DNA from: Allium sativum
Taxonomy: Eukaryota; Streptophyta; Magnoliopsida; Asparagales; Amaryllidaceae
Reading direction: 5' to 3'
NCBI GenBank assembly: GCA_030737875.1
Contig: CM060910.1
Span: 252,434,427 to 252,498,426, forward strand
DNA: 64,000 nucleotides
Shown: positions 46,755 through 58,002 of the stretch, piece by piece
Position numbering within the stretch: the first letter of the stretch is position 1
Layout: each line of letters opens with the position of its first letter
Position numbers and translations under genes: made by a program
Notes under the pieces: model-generated
Databases searched by the model: none
What the model was told of the DNA's origin: nothing
The model's input: the letters and a program-made list of their open reading frames with translations, nothing else

Positions 46755-48304
46755 CACGGAACCAAGTATCAACAAATCACAGTGCGCACCACATTGATAA
46801 GCATGCTTTGGGTACGGAGTTGATGTATTCCCTTGGGTTAGCAAAAACCAGATCATCCATCCTACCCTATAAGACTGCACAAAGTTTGAGTTAGGTCAAG
46901 TCAAACCAAATACTTCACACAATACGTATTGGTTTGGATTGATGAAAATTGAATTCCCACCAACCCTCATATAAGGTTGGATTGGGTTGAATTGGGTTAA
47001 ATAGGGTTAGATTGGGTTACATGCATAATTAATCCATAATACAAATTTTAACTCAATAATTTTAAAATACCATTAAAAAGCTAAGCAACATCTCAAGTGC
47101 TCACCGCCTTGTTATTCCTTGTGCTAATCGAAGTCCAAATTAAGATCAAGCAAACTGAGTTCTGTAAAGTAACCAGGCGTTAGTATCTAATATTGTTTAA
47201 CAAAATATAAAATATTCATAACTTATGAATATTACAAGTCACGTGTTTTAGAAATGCAGTTTGCTTGATGGCTGAAACTCTTTGCAGAATCGAACATTAG
47301 GTAGAATGACAAAAACATGTTAGCCATATGAAAAAAAATGAAGTTAAATGGCAAAAATTGAAGTATTACATTTTGGAACTTCAGTTAAATGACCTTTACG
47401 AGTTAAGTAACCTCCATGGTTGGTAAAGGTCAGATACACGTTAAATATTTAAAGCAACTCTAGGATACATGTAATAAAAATAATAGCTCAAAAGCACCTG
47501 TAGATAGTACTGGAAGGTCCATATTGTAGTGCTTTAATGTAGCTAATCTCCTTACTTCTACGATGTTTCCCAGCCTTAATTGGACAATAAGTGCAAGCAT
47601 TCAATATTTGATTGTTTAAACCAAGTAGCTGTCATGTCTCAGCAACACCAGTAAGATCTAGGACATTTACCAAATGTCATAGTACAATGTTAATTTGACT
47701 ATGAATGCTTAACAGACTTATATAATGCGCTTTAATCATGAGAACATTGTTATGGTATCCGCTAAAATTATTTAGAATTCACTAGTATATCTGGTAGTAT
47801 AATCAATCATTGTAACCCTTAGCCTACACTAATTAAGTAAATCCTACTTTTTACATGCTACTGGGAATAAAATGCGTTTAATGACACCACCTAAAATTAG
47901 TGCAAGAAAAACATAAGATTACTGTAAATTAAATTAATATTTAATAACCACACTACCAACGAATGGTGCAAGCAAAACATAAGAACAAACTAAATTAATA
48001 CTTTAAAACACTATGTTAGGGAATCTCTAATTGATGTTGAAAGAAATATTATAGTATAATCTACGTTACTATTTTATCTAAAAAGGGATTATTTAGTAAT
48101 AAATATCATAATTTCATGTTACCATATCTAAAACATTTGAAAACCTACTCCAAGACAAAGTAGGACTCTATTTACATGACTTTTTCTATAACAAATTATA
48201 ATTAAATTTTTTTTTTTTTATGACAATAAACATGAATACTAAAACTAAGATAACTGATTTATGAAAAAAATTCATAATTAAATTGATTTATTTTAAAATA
48301 AAAT
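46755..48304. other. AT-rich DNA, nothing firmly recognised
   Basis: A G-rich stretch near 46976-47022 repeats GGATTGGGTTGAATTGGGTTA-like motifs. No gene, RNA or element boundary could be supported. Confidence 0.55.
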
Positions 48305-48315
48305 AATACAGTTTA
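48305..48315. repeat. SINE target-site duplication, left copy
   Basis: AATACAGTTTA recurs exactly at 48531-48541. Confidence 0.9.
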
Positions 48316-48530
48316 ACCCGACACTCCTAGCTCAGTTGGTTAGAGGTGGGCGAATTGGGATGAGACATAGGTCTCAGGTTCGAGGGCCACCTCTGCCAAT
48401 TTCTAGGGGTGACTACCTAGGTAGTGTGAAAGCGTTCAAAATTCGGGGTATATCACTACCCGTGGGGTTTACTAAGATCGAAAAGCAATGGCTTGAGTGA
48501 AGTTTTAGTTTCCACGCGTAAATAAAAAAC
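48316..48530 (+). mobile_element. tRNA-derived SINE, 215 bp
   Basis: The head contains an A box, TAGCTCAGTTGG (48328-48339), and a B box, GGTTCGAGGGC (48377-48387), the internal RNA polymerase III promoter inherited from a tRNA. A body without tRNA similarity follows (TCTAGGGGTGACTACCTAGG...) and the 3' end is A-rich (AAATAAAAAAC). An exact 11-bp TSD flanks it, the signature of LINE-mediated target-primed insertion. No tRNA acceptor stem closes, so it is not a tRNA gene. Confidence 0.9.
48328..48387 (+). promoter_or_regulatory. RNA polymerase III A and B boxes of the SINE
   Basis: TAGCTCAGTTGG and GGTTCGAGGGC are 49 bp apart start to start, slightly wider than in most tRNA genes but usual for SINEs. 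Confidence 0.8.
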
Positions 48531-48541
48531 AATACAGTTTA

Positions 48542-50141
48542 GGGAACTAATAAACTTTTAAAGTTGGCCCATTTTTCTTGAACTCCTTGTTGCTTACATT
48601 TTCTTTGTCCTAATCCTTGAATCATGTAATCACTAGAAGATCCAAAATAATAATTTAATTACTTGATAATTAAACAAATGATTGTAAATAAGATATCATG
48701 ATTCTAAAATGGAATTAGACATGGTGCAAGTGGCTGTTAGTGAATTTAGGACTAAAAAGATATGTGCTCTTTAAGATATGAATATTTTCTCCTAACTAAA
48801 GTCGATACAGTCTTTATATCATAAATTTATTCTCCGTGTGTAATAGATATTTGTAATGTTCTGACATACAACTGATTCAGATATGGGTTAGGATATTTGT
48901 AATGCTCTTTAAGATATGAATTATGTTCTGACACAACCCAAAATAATGGTATGTAGTTTCTTACTATCGTAAGCATTTAATGAGCATCTTATTGTGTAAT
49001 TTTTGTGCAATTGCTTTGTCCCTCGTCAAAGAATGTTTGTTTCAAAGTAATGCTCTAATATGAGTTATTGATTTCTTAAATGGTGCTATCTTCATATCAA
49101 TGTTGAGTTCAATCCAAGAAATGGAGTAAATGGTATAACCGGCGCTAAATAGTAATTCTTATTGGGTGGAAAAACTTGAGAAAATCCTAACATTAACCCG
49201 ATAATAAGCTATGCAAACCCTAAACTATGGATTTAAGCAAAAATCAATTGTCCACGCAACAATTAAACAAATATTACATGGAACACTACGTTTTAGTAAA
49301 GAGGATTAGTCAACAAATAATCACATCCTTAACCATAAAAATTCGGATAAATATATTTTAGGCCACATTCAAGAGATACTTGTTCTCTTTATCCAGTAGC
49401 GATTAAACAAAATCCAATGGAGCGAGGTCACATGACCTACAAATGTGATTCGATGCACCATTGGTGGAGAAAAATTGATATATTCATGCCTTTCTAAAAA
49501 AACTAACCTTATGAGTCATTTTCTAAAGATTATTCATCAATGTAGCTTGCTTCATACGTGATAGCGCTGAACAGTCAATAAGTCAGCTAGATGCAAAGTG
49601 ACCATTATCCTAATGTATGCTCTAAACTGAAATCATTCATGCAAACACCCAAACAAAACTATATAAAACAATTAAAGATAAAAAAATATAAAATCAATAT
49701 TTTTTTATGTGAGATGCAGTGTAATCATATGCTATACTAGTGTATTACATGATGAAGTAATTTATAGCCAAATGTCAACACTGAGAAGATTAGCAAACAT
49801 ATATTGATTTAACACCATGAAACATTAAAAGTGGAATTTGCATGTCCACCTCAAGGTAGGAGAAGCAACATGTCTAGCATTTTCAAGGCTAACTCCGTCA
49901 CCTTTCTATCATGATAATTCTTTATTATCTCAGGTTATAGTTTTTACACTTATTGTTAAAGGTGCAACTGCTGCAAATTCTTTAGCGACCGATCTGAGAC
50001 ACAACTAAGATTGTTAAATAACTTCTACATGATCTAGTACTTGTGTAAACTTGTCGGCATTTGTAAAATTTATAGCGGGTTTACTATATTTATATGTTGT
50101 ATTACTATACAAATATATACACACATGCACGTAGCATCACC

Positions 50142-50142
<1 letters not shown>
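48542..50142. other. AT-rich DNA, nothing recognised
   Basis: No coding motif, RNA gene or repeat boundary is seen on either strand. Confidence 0.55.

Positions 50143-50199
<57 letters not shown>
50143..50199. repeat. (TA)28 microsatellite
   Basis: An uninterrupted TA tract of 57 bases. Confidence 0.97.
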
Positions 50200-50201
<2 letters not shown>

Positions 50202-50668
50202 TTTCCTCCCCCAAAGGGAGAGGAATGGGGATTCATTTTTCATCTTACAATAAATACTTCTCAAACCCACTTTTTTGAACATAAATCAAGTGGGCGCAAA
50301 AGGGTTTCTCTATGGAATTATCAACCTAGGTAGCATCGTTCACATTCACCATCTCCAATCGCAGATTAAAGTTTATCTTCAGTTCGAATGTGGAAGGCAT
50401 CTCACTGAGGATCAAGCCACTAGTGGAGAAGCAAGATTGGATTACGCCAATTGCAAGACTCAAAAAGCCACATCTTTCTTACTCCTTCAACCGATCTTCT
50501 TTAATCTGGAACAATTTTTGTTTTCGATATGAGTTATGAAAAGGCCAATGTGTCTAGATTTTCTTGCTGATCTCAGAAACGGCCTTTCCAAAAATCGGAT
50601 TTCCTTGCTCTGAATTAATGTGTAGTAGTCAGACAAGTACAGATAACATGACTAGGGAACTACTGGAT
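50200..50668. other. Unassigned flank of the copia insertion
   Basis: It has more balanced composition than the neighbouring AT-rich DNA. The frame at 50275-50532 (85 codons) has no recognisable domain, and no splice-linked gene could be traced. Confidence 0.5.
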
Positions 50669-50673
50669 CAATA
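50669..50673. repeat. Target-site duplication CAATA, left copy
   Basis: Repeated exactly at 53452-53456. Confidence 0.93.
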
Positions 50674-51227
50674 TGTTGGGGTTTTGTGCGCAGCGGAAGT
50701 TTTGACAAAACACCCAAAAACAAAATGAATCTTTTTCACCCAATCACTTGAAGATGAATGCGATTGAATAACAAACAACAACACAAAAAATATCGGAAAT
50801 ATGAACACACGATATTCCACCCAACCACCCTCTTTATTGATTCACCAAAATATTGTTTACAACCGATCTCAACTATCGTTAAACAAACACAACTTGAATC
50901 AATAACTTATTGAGAAATAGGTAGAGAATATCTAATGGCTAAACAATTTGAGGAGAAAGATAATGAAGAACAATGGAAAAATTTTCCACCACATAATGAA
51001 GATATCATGTAGGCCTTTTATAGAGTAACTTGTCACCCAAATTATCCTCATATATCTCAAATATATCCTCATATATCTCAAATATATCTATTTGGATAAG
51101 CACCAAATAATCCTTGCCTTCATTTTCAAATATCCCACAAAAGTAGCAACAAATATCACCAAAAATGGATCCACATAGAAAATTTGTTGCCTACAATTTT
51201 GTGATTTGCGTATCACAAATCTCAACA
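50674..51227 (-). repeat. 3' LTR of the copia element
   Basis: TG start at 50674 and CA end at 51227 on the plus strand. A minus-strand TATA box (CTATAAAAGG, 51014-51023) is present in both LTRs. On the minus strand a short purine tract (AAGGTAGAG) abuts the LTR start. Confidence 0.94.
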
Positions 51228-51416
51228 CTCTACCTTGATACCAAATCACAACATCTCCTCCACTCAACATTAGCCAACTTAGCTCTCACTTTCAACCTTC
51301 TTTTCTCAATTAACATCATTACAAACCTCCACCATCACCCACTAATGGTGCACCTCCCTCATCGTGCACCACACCAATAGCGATCTTCAAAAGCGTTTGT
51401 AATACCACAAAGACCT

Positions 51417-52795
51417 CTATCTTGTCTTTGTGGATTTCACAACTCGACATCCGTCTTCCGCTTGACATGATCTCTTCATCTCCGGGATCCCTCGAGCATC
51501 ATCAACATCTAGACCCTTTTCGATACCATGATCCTCCACCTTAGGACCATCAGCAGTGACCATATTAACCTCTCCACCTTGTTGTGGACTAAGTTCTTCA
51601 ACCGTCACCTGCCTTCCACTGTTGACCACTGAACCGACCAAACTATATAGGTTCCCCTCCTCCAAAACTCCTCGCATCATCACACGACCACCCTTCTTCA
51701 CTCTCAAAACTCCACCTCGAGTCTCATAAGTGCAACCACGGCGATCTAACTGACCGAGAGATATGAGGTTATGCGAACAAGTGGGTATGTGCCTCACACC
51801 GGCAACTTCTCTCTCCACTCCATCATGCATCTGAAACCTAACAGCTCCAACTCCACAAATTTGTAGCTCTACTCCATTGGCCGTCTTTATCATGCCAACA
51901 CTCTTCTCATACGAAGAACAACTTTTCACATCTCGACATATGTGAAAACTGGCTCCTGAATCCATCTTCCAAGGCTCTACAACACTAAGTAGGACATCAC
52001 ATGAAGAATTGCCTTCGGTACCTTCAGCAAAGCCTGCCTGTGCCTCATCACTATTATTATCACCTTGCGCCTTCTTCTTCTTCATATCTCGTATATATGA
52101 ATAGCAATCATTGCGCTTGTGGCCTTTCTTACCACAATAATGACAAAAGATAGCACCTTTCTTCTTCCTTGTATCTTTACCTGAGTCCCTTGCTACCATC
52201 GCCTCAGTTTGAACCGATTTTAACTCCGACCCTTTTCTCCTTAGCTCCTCATTCAAAAGACTGCTTCGAACCGTTTCTAAAGAGATAGTTCCATTAGCAT
52301 TGGAATTAATCAATGAAACAACCAAAGTCTCCTAGCTTTCCGAAAGAGAACTCATCAACAAAAGAGCCTGCAACTCATCATCAAAATTGACCTTCATGTT
52401 TGCCAATTGATTGATGACATCTTGAAACTCGTTCAAATGCTCTGCAACAGACTTCTCCTCATCCAATCGAAGTTGCACCAATTTTCGAACCAGAAAAGCC
52501 TTGCTTGTAGCACTCTTTGACTCATACAGCGATACTAATTTGTCCCACAACGCCTTTGCGGATTCACAACTAGCCACATGGTGGAACACAGAATCATCCA
52601 AATATTGGTGAATCAACGCAATCGCCTTTTTGTCCATTTTCTTCCACTTTCCCTCATCCATATTCGAGGGCTTCTCCCATCAATGGGATCATGCAAATCA
52701 TTGAGATATAGAACGTCCTCCATCTTCGGCTTCCATATACCCCAATTTCTCCCATTCAAAATAGCCATCTTCAACAACGTCATCATCTCCGACAT
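51417..52795 (-). pseudogene. Copia gag-protease with pol deletion
   Basis: Translation probably starts at the Met at 52795, in a frame reading MAILNGRNWGIWKPKMEDVL (the N-terminal copia gag pattern). A one-base loss near 52.65 kb shifts to the frame 52661-52332, with HQYLDDSVFHHVA, ALWDKLVSLYESKS and EHLNEFQDVINQLANM. A TAG at 52332-52334 replaces a Trp codon. The frame 52325-51417 follows, with a zinc knuckle CHYCGKKGHKRNDC (residues 61-74 of that frame), a protease active site MDSGASFHI (121-129) and a GAG-pre-integrase remnant to about residue 235. The last 67 residues match no pol domain and probably cross the deletion join. Confidence 0.9.
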
Positions 52796-52879
52796 AAAAA
52801 AAAAATCAATTTTTTTTTCAAACAAAAAATCAATTTTTTTTTCAATCCAACAAACACTCCAAGCTATACGGTGATCTGA

Positions 52880-52891
52880 GCTCTGATACCA
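52880..52891 (-). other. Primer-binding site of the copia element, initiator tRNA-Met
   Basis: Minus-strand TGGTATCAGAGC begins two bases inside the 5' LTR end. Confidence 0.93.
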
Positions 52892-52893
52892 AC

Positions 52894-53451
52894 TGTTGGG
52901 GTTTTGTGCGCAGCGGAAGTTTTGACAAAACACCCAAAAACAAAATAAATCTTTTTCACCCAATCACTTGAAGATGAATGTGATTGAATAACAAACAACA
53001 ACACAAAAAATATCGGAAATATGAACACACGATATTCCACCCAACCACCCTCTTTATTGATTCACCAAAATATTGTTTACAACCGATCTCAACTATCGTT
53101 AAACAAACACAACTTGAATCAATAACCTTATTGAGAAATAGGTAGAGAATATCTAATGGCTAAACAATTTGAGGAGAAAGATAATGAAGAACAATGGCAA
53201 ATTTTTCCACCACATAATGAAGATATCATGTAGGCCTTTTATAGAGTAACTTGTCACCCAAATTATCCTCATATATCTCAAATATATCCTCATATATCTC
53301 AAATATATCTATTTGGATAAGCACCAAATAATCCTTGCCTTCATTTTCAAATATCCCACAAAAGTAGCAACAAATATCTCCACCAAAAATGGATCCACAT
53401 AGAAAATTTGTTGCCTACAATTTTGTGATTTGCGTATCACAAATCTCAACA
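52894..53451 (-). repeat. 5' LTR of the copia element
   Basis: It matches 50674-51227. Differences seen include an extra C in AATAACCTTATT, GGCAAATTT for GGAAAAATT, and three extra bases in ATCTCCACC. TATA box CTATAAAAGG on the minus strand at 53235-53244. Confidence 0.94.
53235..53244 (-). promoter_or_regulatory. TATA box of the copia 5' LTR
   Basis: Minus-strand CTATAAAAGG, conserved in the other LTR. Confidence 0.65.
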
Positions 53452-53456
53452 CAATA
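53452..53456. repeat. Target-site duplication CAATA, right copy
   Basis: Identical to 50669-50673. Confidence 0.93.
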
Positions 53457-54049
53457 AATAGATGTCTGATATCTTATGGTTGTTAGGTTAGAGTGCACAC
53501 CTGCTATCATTTGAAGAAGAATCCTATGGAAACCATTTACAAGAGCGATGATTTCTACTTACCTTTTCAAACTCATGCGTACCCTTTTTATGGGTTTGGA
53601 GAGGAGTACCAGTTGTTGTCACAAGCTGTAATGGTTTTGATCCGGTCATATTGCAAGTGTTTTTCTTGTAGGAAGTTTCATCTGACATAAATTGGAATAG
53701 ATTCTTTGATGCATGTTGGGATATCAATAAAACTGGTCATTACTTGAATGAAGTTTGCAGTTACAAATTCGTACAATTACTAAGAACATGAAGTTGAAAT
53801 TGATAATCTGCCTAGACAGAGCCTTTTGTTACATTATATTTAAAGTTTCATGTGCTTTACCGTACAATAGTTCATGACTGGAAACCACTGAGTCGCACTT
53901 GCAGGATTTAGTGTTGTCGACCTCATCATGGGTCCAACCTCAGTTTTACGTGTATTTGTTTGCTTGCTTTATGTGTTTTCTTACATATTGTTTGTACTAT
54001 TTGTTTTTAGGTTAGTATGCTAACCTTACTATGTATTTTGTTGATTATT
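53457..54049. other. Unassigned DNA, nothing recognised
   Basis: Frames at 53493-53690 (plus) and 53524-53727 (minus) overlap on opposite strands and match no family known to me. Confidence 0.5.
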
Positions 54050-54158
54050 AATATAAGCGTACCAATTGATCTAACCCGGTCCGCGAGCACTTCACAAGTG
54101 GATGATCTTAGTGTATGCACATGGTAAACTCTTAGCATGTCATTCCGGGTTTTGAACC

Positions 54159-54166
54159 CGCGCCAC
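54159..54166. repeat. TSD of the hAT-type MITE, left copy (CGCGCCAC)
   Basis: Right copy at 54818-54825 is TGCGCCAC, one mismatch in eight. Confidence 0.85.
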
Positions 54167-54817
54167 TAGGAATGACAATGGGGCGGGTTGGTACGGGTTT
54201 CTCGTGCCCCAAACCCGACCCGTACTTTTTAAACCCTGTCTCAGACCCGCCTCGTAGAGCCGGTGAGGGTCTGGAATTTCGCCCCGTATCCGAAACCCGT
54301 ACGGGTCAGGGTAGACCCGACTCGTCCCACGATCTGGTGATATTGTATTCTAATGTATATTTATTTATATACTTATATTTTTTTATCACCACATGATAAA
54401 TTATATACATATTATGATGTGTTCACAATGATAAGAGAATACAATAAAATGAGTTGTAAAATAATAGATCAAAATGTATGCATTTGTTATTGTATGATTA
54501 TCATTGATGCAACTTAATATAATAAAAAATTTATAGTTTATTGATTGAAAGGATATAATACTCAAGTTATAACCATGCATACCTAAGAAGATCATCAAGT
54601 AATCATTAAAGTTATAAGATATTTTAATGATGTTTCAATCATGTGGGTCGGGTTGGGGCGGGTTAGTCGTGCCCCAGACTCGACCTTAGATCCAGACCTC
54701 CAAAAGAGTGTCGCGGTTCTACCCGCCCCGAAGACCCTATGGGGCGGGTCTAAATGGGTCAAAACAGGGGCGGGTCAAGCGGGTTTGGACCCTAGACCCG
54801 CCCCATTGCCATCCCTA
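54167..54817. mobile_element. Non-autonomous hAT-type MITE, 651 bp
   Basis: Inverted ends are TAGGAATGACAATGGGGCGG on the left and, on the complement of the right end, TAGGGATGGCAATGGGGCGG. An 8-bp TSD flanks it, which is diagnostic for hAT elements. Both subterminal regions are full of GGGCGGGT/ACCCGCCC and GGGTCGGG motifs, possible transposase binding sites by analogy with other hAT elements. The centre is AT-rich and non-coding, so it depends on a transposase made elsewhere. Confidence 0.9.
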
Positions 54818-54825
54818 TGCGCCAC
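54818..54825. repeat. TSD of the hAT-type MITE, right copy (TGCGCCAC)
   Basis: One mismatch to 54159-54166. Confidence 0.85.
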
Positions 54826-54872
54826 TGTTACCATGACATGAAATCCTTAATCGCTGGGCTACTACTGCAGAG

Positions 54873-54896
54873 ACACACGCCACACACACACACACG

Positions 54897-54947
<51 letters not shown>

Positions 54948-54966
54948 ATCTCTCTCTCTCTCTCTG
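54873..54966. repeat. (CA)n, (TA)n, (TC)n microsatellite
   Basis: CA tracts interrupted by CACGCCAC, then TATATATA, then a CT/TC tract. Confidence 0.95.
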
Positions 54967-55782
54967 TGTAGATAAAGCCAACAAACCAAATGACAATTGA
55001 TATATATATATATTGTACACATACTAATAAGGAAAAAAGGAATACTAAAACTGTTTTAAGAATAGAGAGAATAAAGCGATAATGTATCTTATGTTTACAA
55101 AAAAAAGTAGTGGAAAACCATGATACAATTATACATAAATTTACCATGCTGATTGTGGATGATACAACTGATGGACCTAAATTGACGGTTGACATTATAT
55201 TTAGCATATAACATTGAGATTTAAAATCCAAAATATGCTAGTAAGGTAATTTAGAACCATGAATTATTATTTTTAGTATCTCTTATAGTTTCATCTTATC
55301 CAAAAAATAGTACACTACAATATAACAAAAGTACGATACTATCGCTCTGGGTCAACTTACTAGGTTTTTCATGAGCATTATATAGTCTTATAATATTTTT
55401 AATCTTGTAGCATGTATGTAATTAATTTGACCTTCGCAAACATAATGTTCGGGAGAATTTAACATTTGATGGAATTCGTAATGCATGATTGCTTCCTTCA
55501 ATAGCATTATATTTATATATGGTAGTACTTTGATATGCATAGAATAAATTTATTGCCAAATATTGATTTCAACAAAGTAAATTAAATATATTTTATAAAA
55601 TGCTATGAATATGAATAATCATCAGCTACTTACAAAGTGAAAACAGATAATTTTTTTTCCAATGTATACCAACTTTTCATGTTGCATATGCCAATTTGAA
55701 TAATAATGAAATTTCAACACGATCTTAGGCCATTAGAGTTTCAGTTTATCATATTATATTTTTTGAATTTATTATTAGGGAT
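54967..55782. other. AT-rich DNA, nothing recognised
   Basis: No gene, RNA or repeat boundary supported. Confidence 0.5.
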
Positions 55783-56396
55783 TGTGGAAAGGATGGTTAA
55801 GGCAAAACAAACACTAGAGAGAGTGAATAGTGTTTGTGAAAAATTAAACAAAATCTACAACTTACATGAACTACAGGATAAATCAAACACCACGAACATA
55901 ATCACAAACACAGATTCATAAATAAACATAAATAAAATGCAGAAAGGAAAGAACACACCGAATTTTATACTGGTTTGGATTGCTCCTACGTCCAGTACAA
56001 CACGACGCTGGATTGCGCAGAGTTTTATTACTATTCCAATAGTCAAGTACAATCTTCTTGATTTCAAGGCTACAAGGGATACCACTGATTATTACTTCCT
56101 TGGTTTCACGGGTACAAGGAAACCACCGATTCTTACTTCCTTGGTTTCATGGCTATAAGGAACACACCGATTCCTAATTTACTCAACTCAAGAAATTACA
56201 AACAGCCCTATAACTCTTCAATAGCACTTGATTCAGAGAAAAATGAGAAGAGAGTGTAGAGAGAAGAAGTTTTATCAAAATGGAATTGAATTCGGTAGAG
56301 TATAAGTGTAGAGATCATAAAAATGATTAATAATAAGTATATAATGAAAGAGAGTGAAAGTGGAGAAGAAGATATGTTTAAAAAATTGAATTCAAG

Positions 56397-56408
56397 CCCT
56401 TTTTATAG
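56397..56408 (-). promoter_or_regulatory. TATA box of the SIRE-like LTR
   Basis: Minus-strand CTATAAAAAGGG. Confidence 0.6.
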
Positions 56409-56964
56409 TGTGTGAAAGGTTGCAACGTTTCTGAAACGTTTCAAATAGTGAAAAGACACTTCCTTTTAAATTTGAATTTCTGACGGTTATATGTCGACAT
56501 AGTGTTTTCTACATGTCGACATACTCTAGTATACTTTTGAATTTTAAAAACATTTTCAAGTGTTTTGATCTAAATATAATTCTAGAAATTCTTGAATAAA
56601 AATTTAGTGTTGTAAGTTAATATTATAAAGTAGAAAAACATATGAAAACATAATTTTAAACTATATAAACATATTTATAAAATTATAAGGCTTTAAACTA
56701 TATAAATATAAAGTATAAAAACATAAATATATAAAACTTAAGTTCAAAAAACAAAGATAAAAGAAAAAAGAAAAATAGAATTTGAAAATCAGAATTTTGA
56801 TATTGAACCTGGAGTGCTATTTAGAGTCTTACATAATCTAGACTCTATAACTCTTGAAATCTTGAATACTCATGCGTCTTGAAATTTGTCTGAATTCTGA
56901 ATCTCTATCATCTTTAAACTGTACCATCTTCAATAATATTTCTTGTATATAATTTCTGCATATG

Positions 56965-56968
<4 letters not shown>

Positions 56969-57033
<65 letters not shown>
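56969..57033. repeat. (TA)n microsatellite, about 65 bp
   Basis: Uninterrupted TA tract inside the SIRE-like LTR. Confidence 0.96.
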
Positions 57034-57035
<2 letters not shown>

Positions 57036-57117
57036 TATACAAAAAATGTTAGTACATATTTTATAATCAATGATAATTGAAATTAGGTTGTTGTCATCAA
57101 AACTCCATTGTCCAACA

Positions 57118-57133
57118 ATCTCCCCCTTTTTGA
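57118..57133 (-). other. Polypurine tract of the SIRE-like element
   Basis: Minus-strand CAAAAAGGGGGAGAT directly precedes the LTR start TGTTGG. Confidence 0.8.
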
Positions 57134-58002
57134 TGATGACAACCTTAGTTTATAAAATATCATACCTGTATATACCTATTGATGATGATCCTTTAAATAC
57201 TCCCTCTGTCTATATGAATCCTTTAAACTATGTCAATATTTTATAATTTCTCCCCCTTTGGCATTATCAAAAAGAAATTCTAAAGATACTTCCCCTAAAT
57301 TTTATAACTGTCTAAACATAACTTATAATTCAATCTATACTAAATTTCTAAGATATATAAATAACTCCCCCTAAATCCTAAATCTGTCTATATATCTTAG
57401 CATAAAATACTCCCCCTGAATCCATGCTATAAATGATCCTAAATATAACTATCCCTGATTTTGATTCTAACCTAAAAGATTATAACTCCCCCTATATGTA
57501 TGACTATATTATTCTAATAAACTAAATATAAGGATAACAAACTAAGCAAACCAATTTATAATCAATTCCAACAAGCAAGTCATTCCAAATAAGCAATTCA
57601 AACAAACAATTCAAGCAATCAATTTAAACAACCAATTCAAGCAATGACATCAAGAAATCAATTCAAGGAATCAATTCAAGCACTCAATTTAACCAAGCCA
57701 AACAAATCAATCAAGTTAACCAAGACAAAGTAAATATGTTATGTATTTGATTAATAATCCTAAACTTCTAATTAGATAAAAACTTTTCATACTATATACT
57801 TGTTATGTATGGAGTTAGAGTTAATATGGAATGCAGTGTCTTGGTTATGATGCAGTATGTCATATGCAAATCTATATGAAGTAATATATTGAATGAAATG
57901 CAACTTGTGATGTGACTGGTTTTAGTTTGAGATGTATTGTAATTTATATTAATGATGTATGATATGAAATAAGATGTGTAGTGATAGTATGCAGAATGAT
58001 TT
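57134..58002 (-). other. 3' internal remnant of the SIRE-like element with repeated purine tracts
   Basis: AGGGGGAG (minus strand) recurs near 57249, 57365, 57410 and 57486, in addition to the functional tract at 57119. A CAATTCAAGCAATCAA-type minisatellite fills about 57560-57715. No coding motif remains; the minus frame at 57792-58064 is not recognisable. The element is cut on the right by the LTR at 58003. Confidence 0.6.

Larger units (their letters stand above)
50674..53451 (-). mobile_element. Young non-autonomous Ty1/copia element (gag-protease only)
   Basis: Two nearly identical LTRs (554 and 558 bp, TGTTGGGG...CTCAACA on the plus strand) with a perfect 5-bp TSD enclose 1.67 kb. A primer site for initiator tRNA-Met sits at the right, so the element runs on the minus strand. 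The interior encodes gag with one internal stop and one frameshift, a protease start and part of the GAG-pre-integrase domain. Integrase core, RT and RNase H are gone. Only about four or five substitutions and two small indels separate the LTRs, so insertion is recent although pol is deleted, implying mobilisation in trans. Gag similarity suggests the Tork/Tnt1 group. Confidence 0.93.
54050..54868 (-). mobile_element. tRNA-derived SINE, split by a hAT-type MITE
   Basis: On the minus strand the sequence reads TAGCCCAGCGATTAAGG (A box, complement of 54845-54861). After removal of the MITE and one TSD copy, GGTTCAAAACC (B box, complement of 54148-54158) follows at a start-to-start distance of about 44 bp. 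A body with ACTTGTGAAGTGCTCGCGGA and GGGTTAGATCAATTGGTACG continues to about 54050. This is a different family from the SINE at 48316. The left limit is uncertain and no TSD was identified; its right side abuts a CA microsatellite. Confidence 0.72.
55783..57117 (-). repeat. LTR of a SIRE-like Ty1/copia element, minus strand
   Basis: The right end TGTCCAACA on the plus strand (minus start TGTTGGACAATGG) abuts a polypurine tract, so this is a 3' LTR on the minus strand. A minus-strand TATA box (CTATAAAAAGGG, 56397-56408) agrees. TTTTATACTGGTTTGGAT...CCTACGTCCAGT near 55964-55995 is typical of SIRE/Maximus-type LTRs. The left end is taken at TGTGGAAAGG (55783) and may be off by some bases. It includes a long TA tract (56969-57033). 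Confidence 0.72.

Noticed and set aside
46976..47022. GGGTT-rich stretch, considered as interstitial telomere repeat
   Set aside because: Units are irregular (GGATTGGGTTGAATTGGG, AAATAGGGTTAG) and do not match TTTAGGG in tandem.
48316..48400. Possible tRNA gene
   Set aside because: A and B boxes are present, but no closing acceptor stem or anticodon arm forms. The unit has a body, A-rich end and 11-bp TSD, so it is a SINE.
50041..50333. Open frames across the TA microsatellite
   Set aside because: They are long only because (TA)n has no stop in the YI/IY frames. No protein family similarity.
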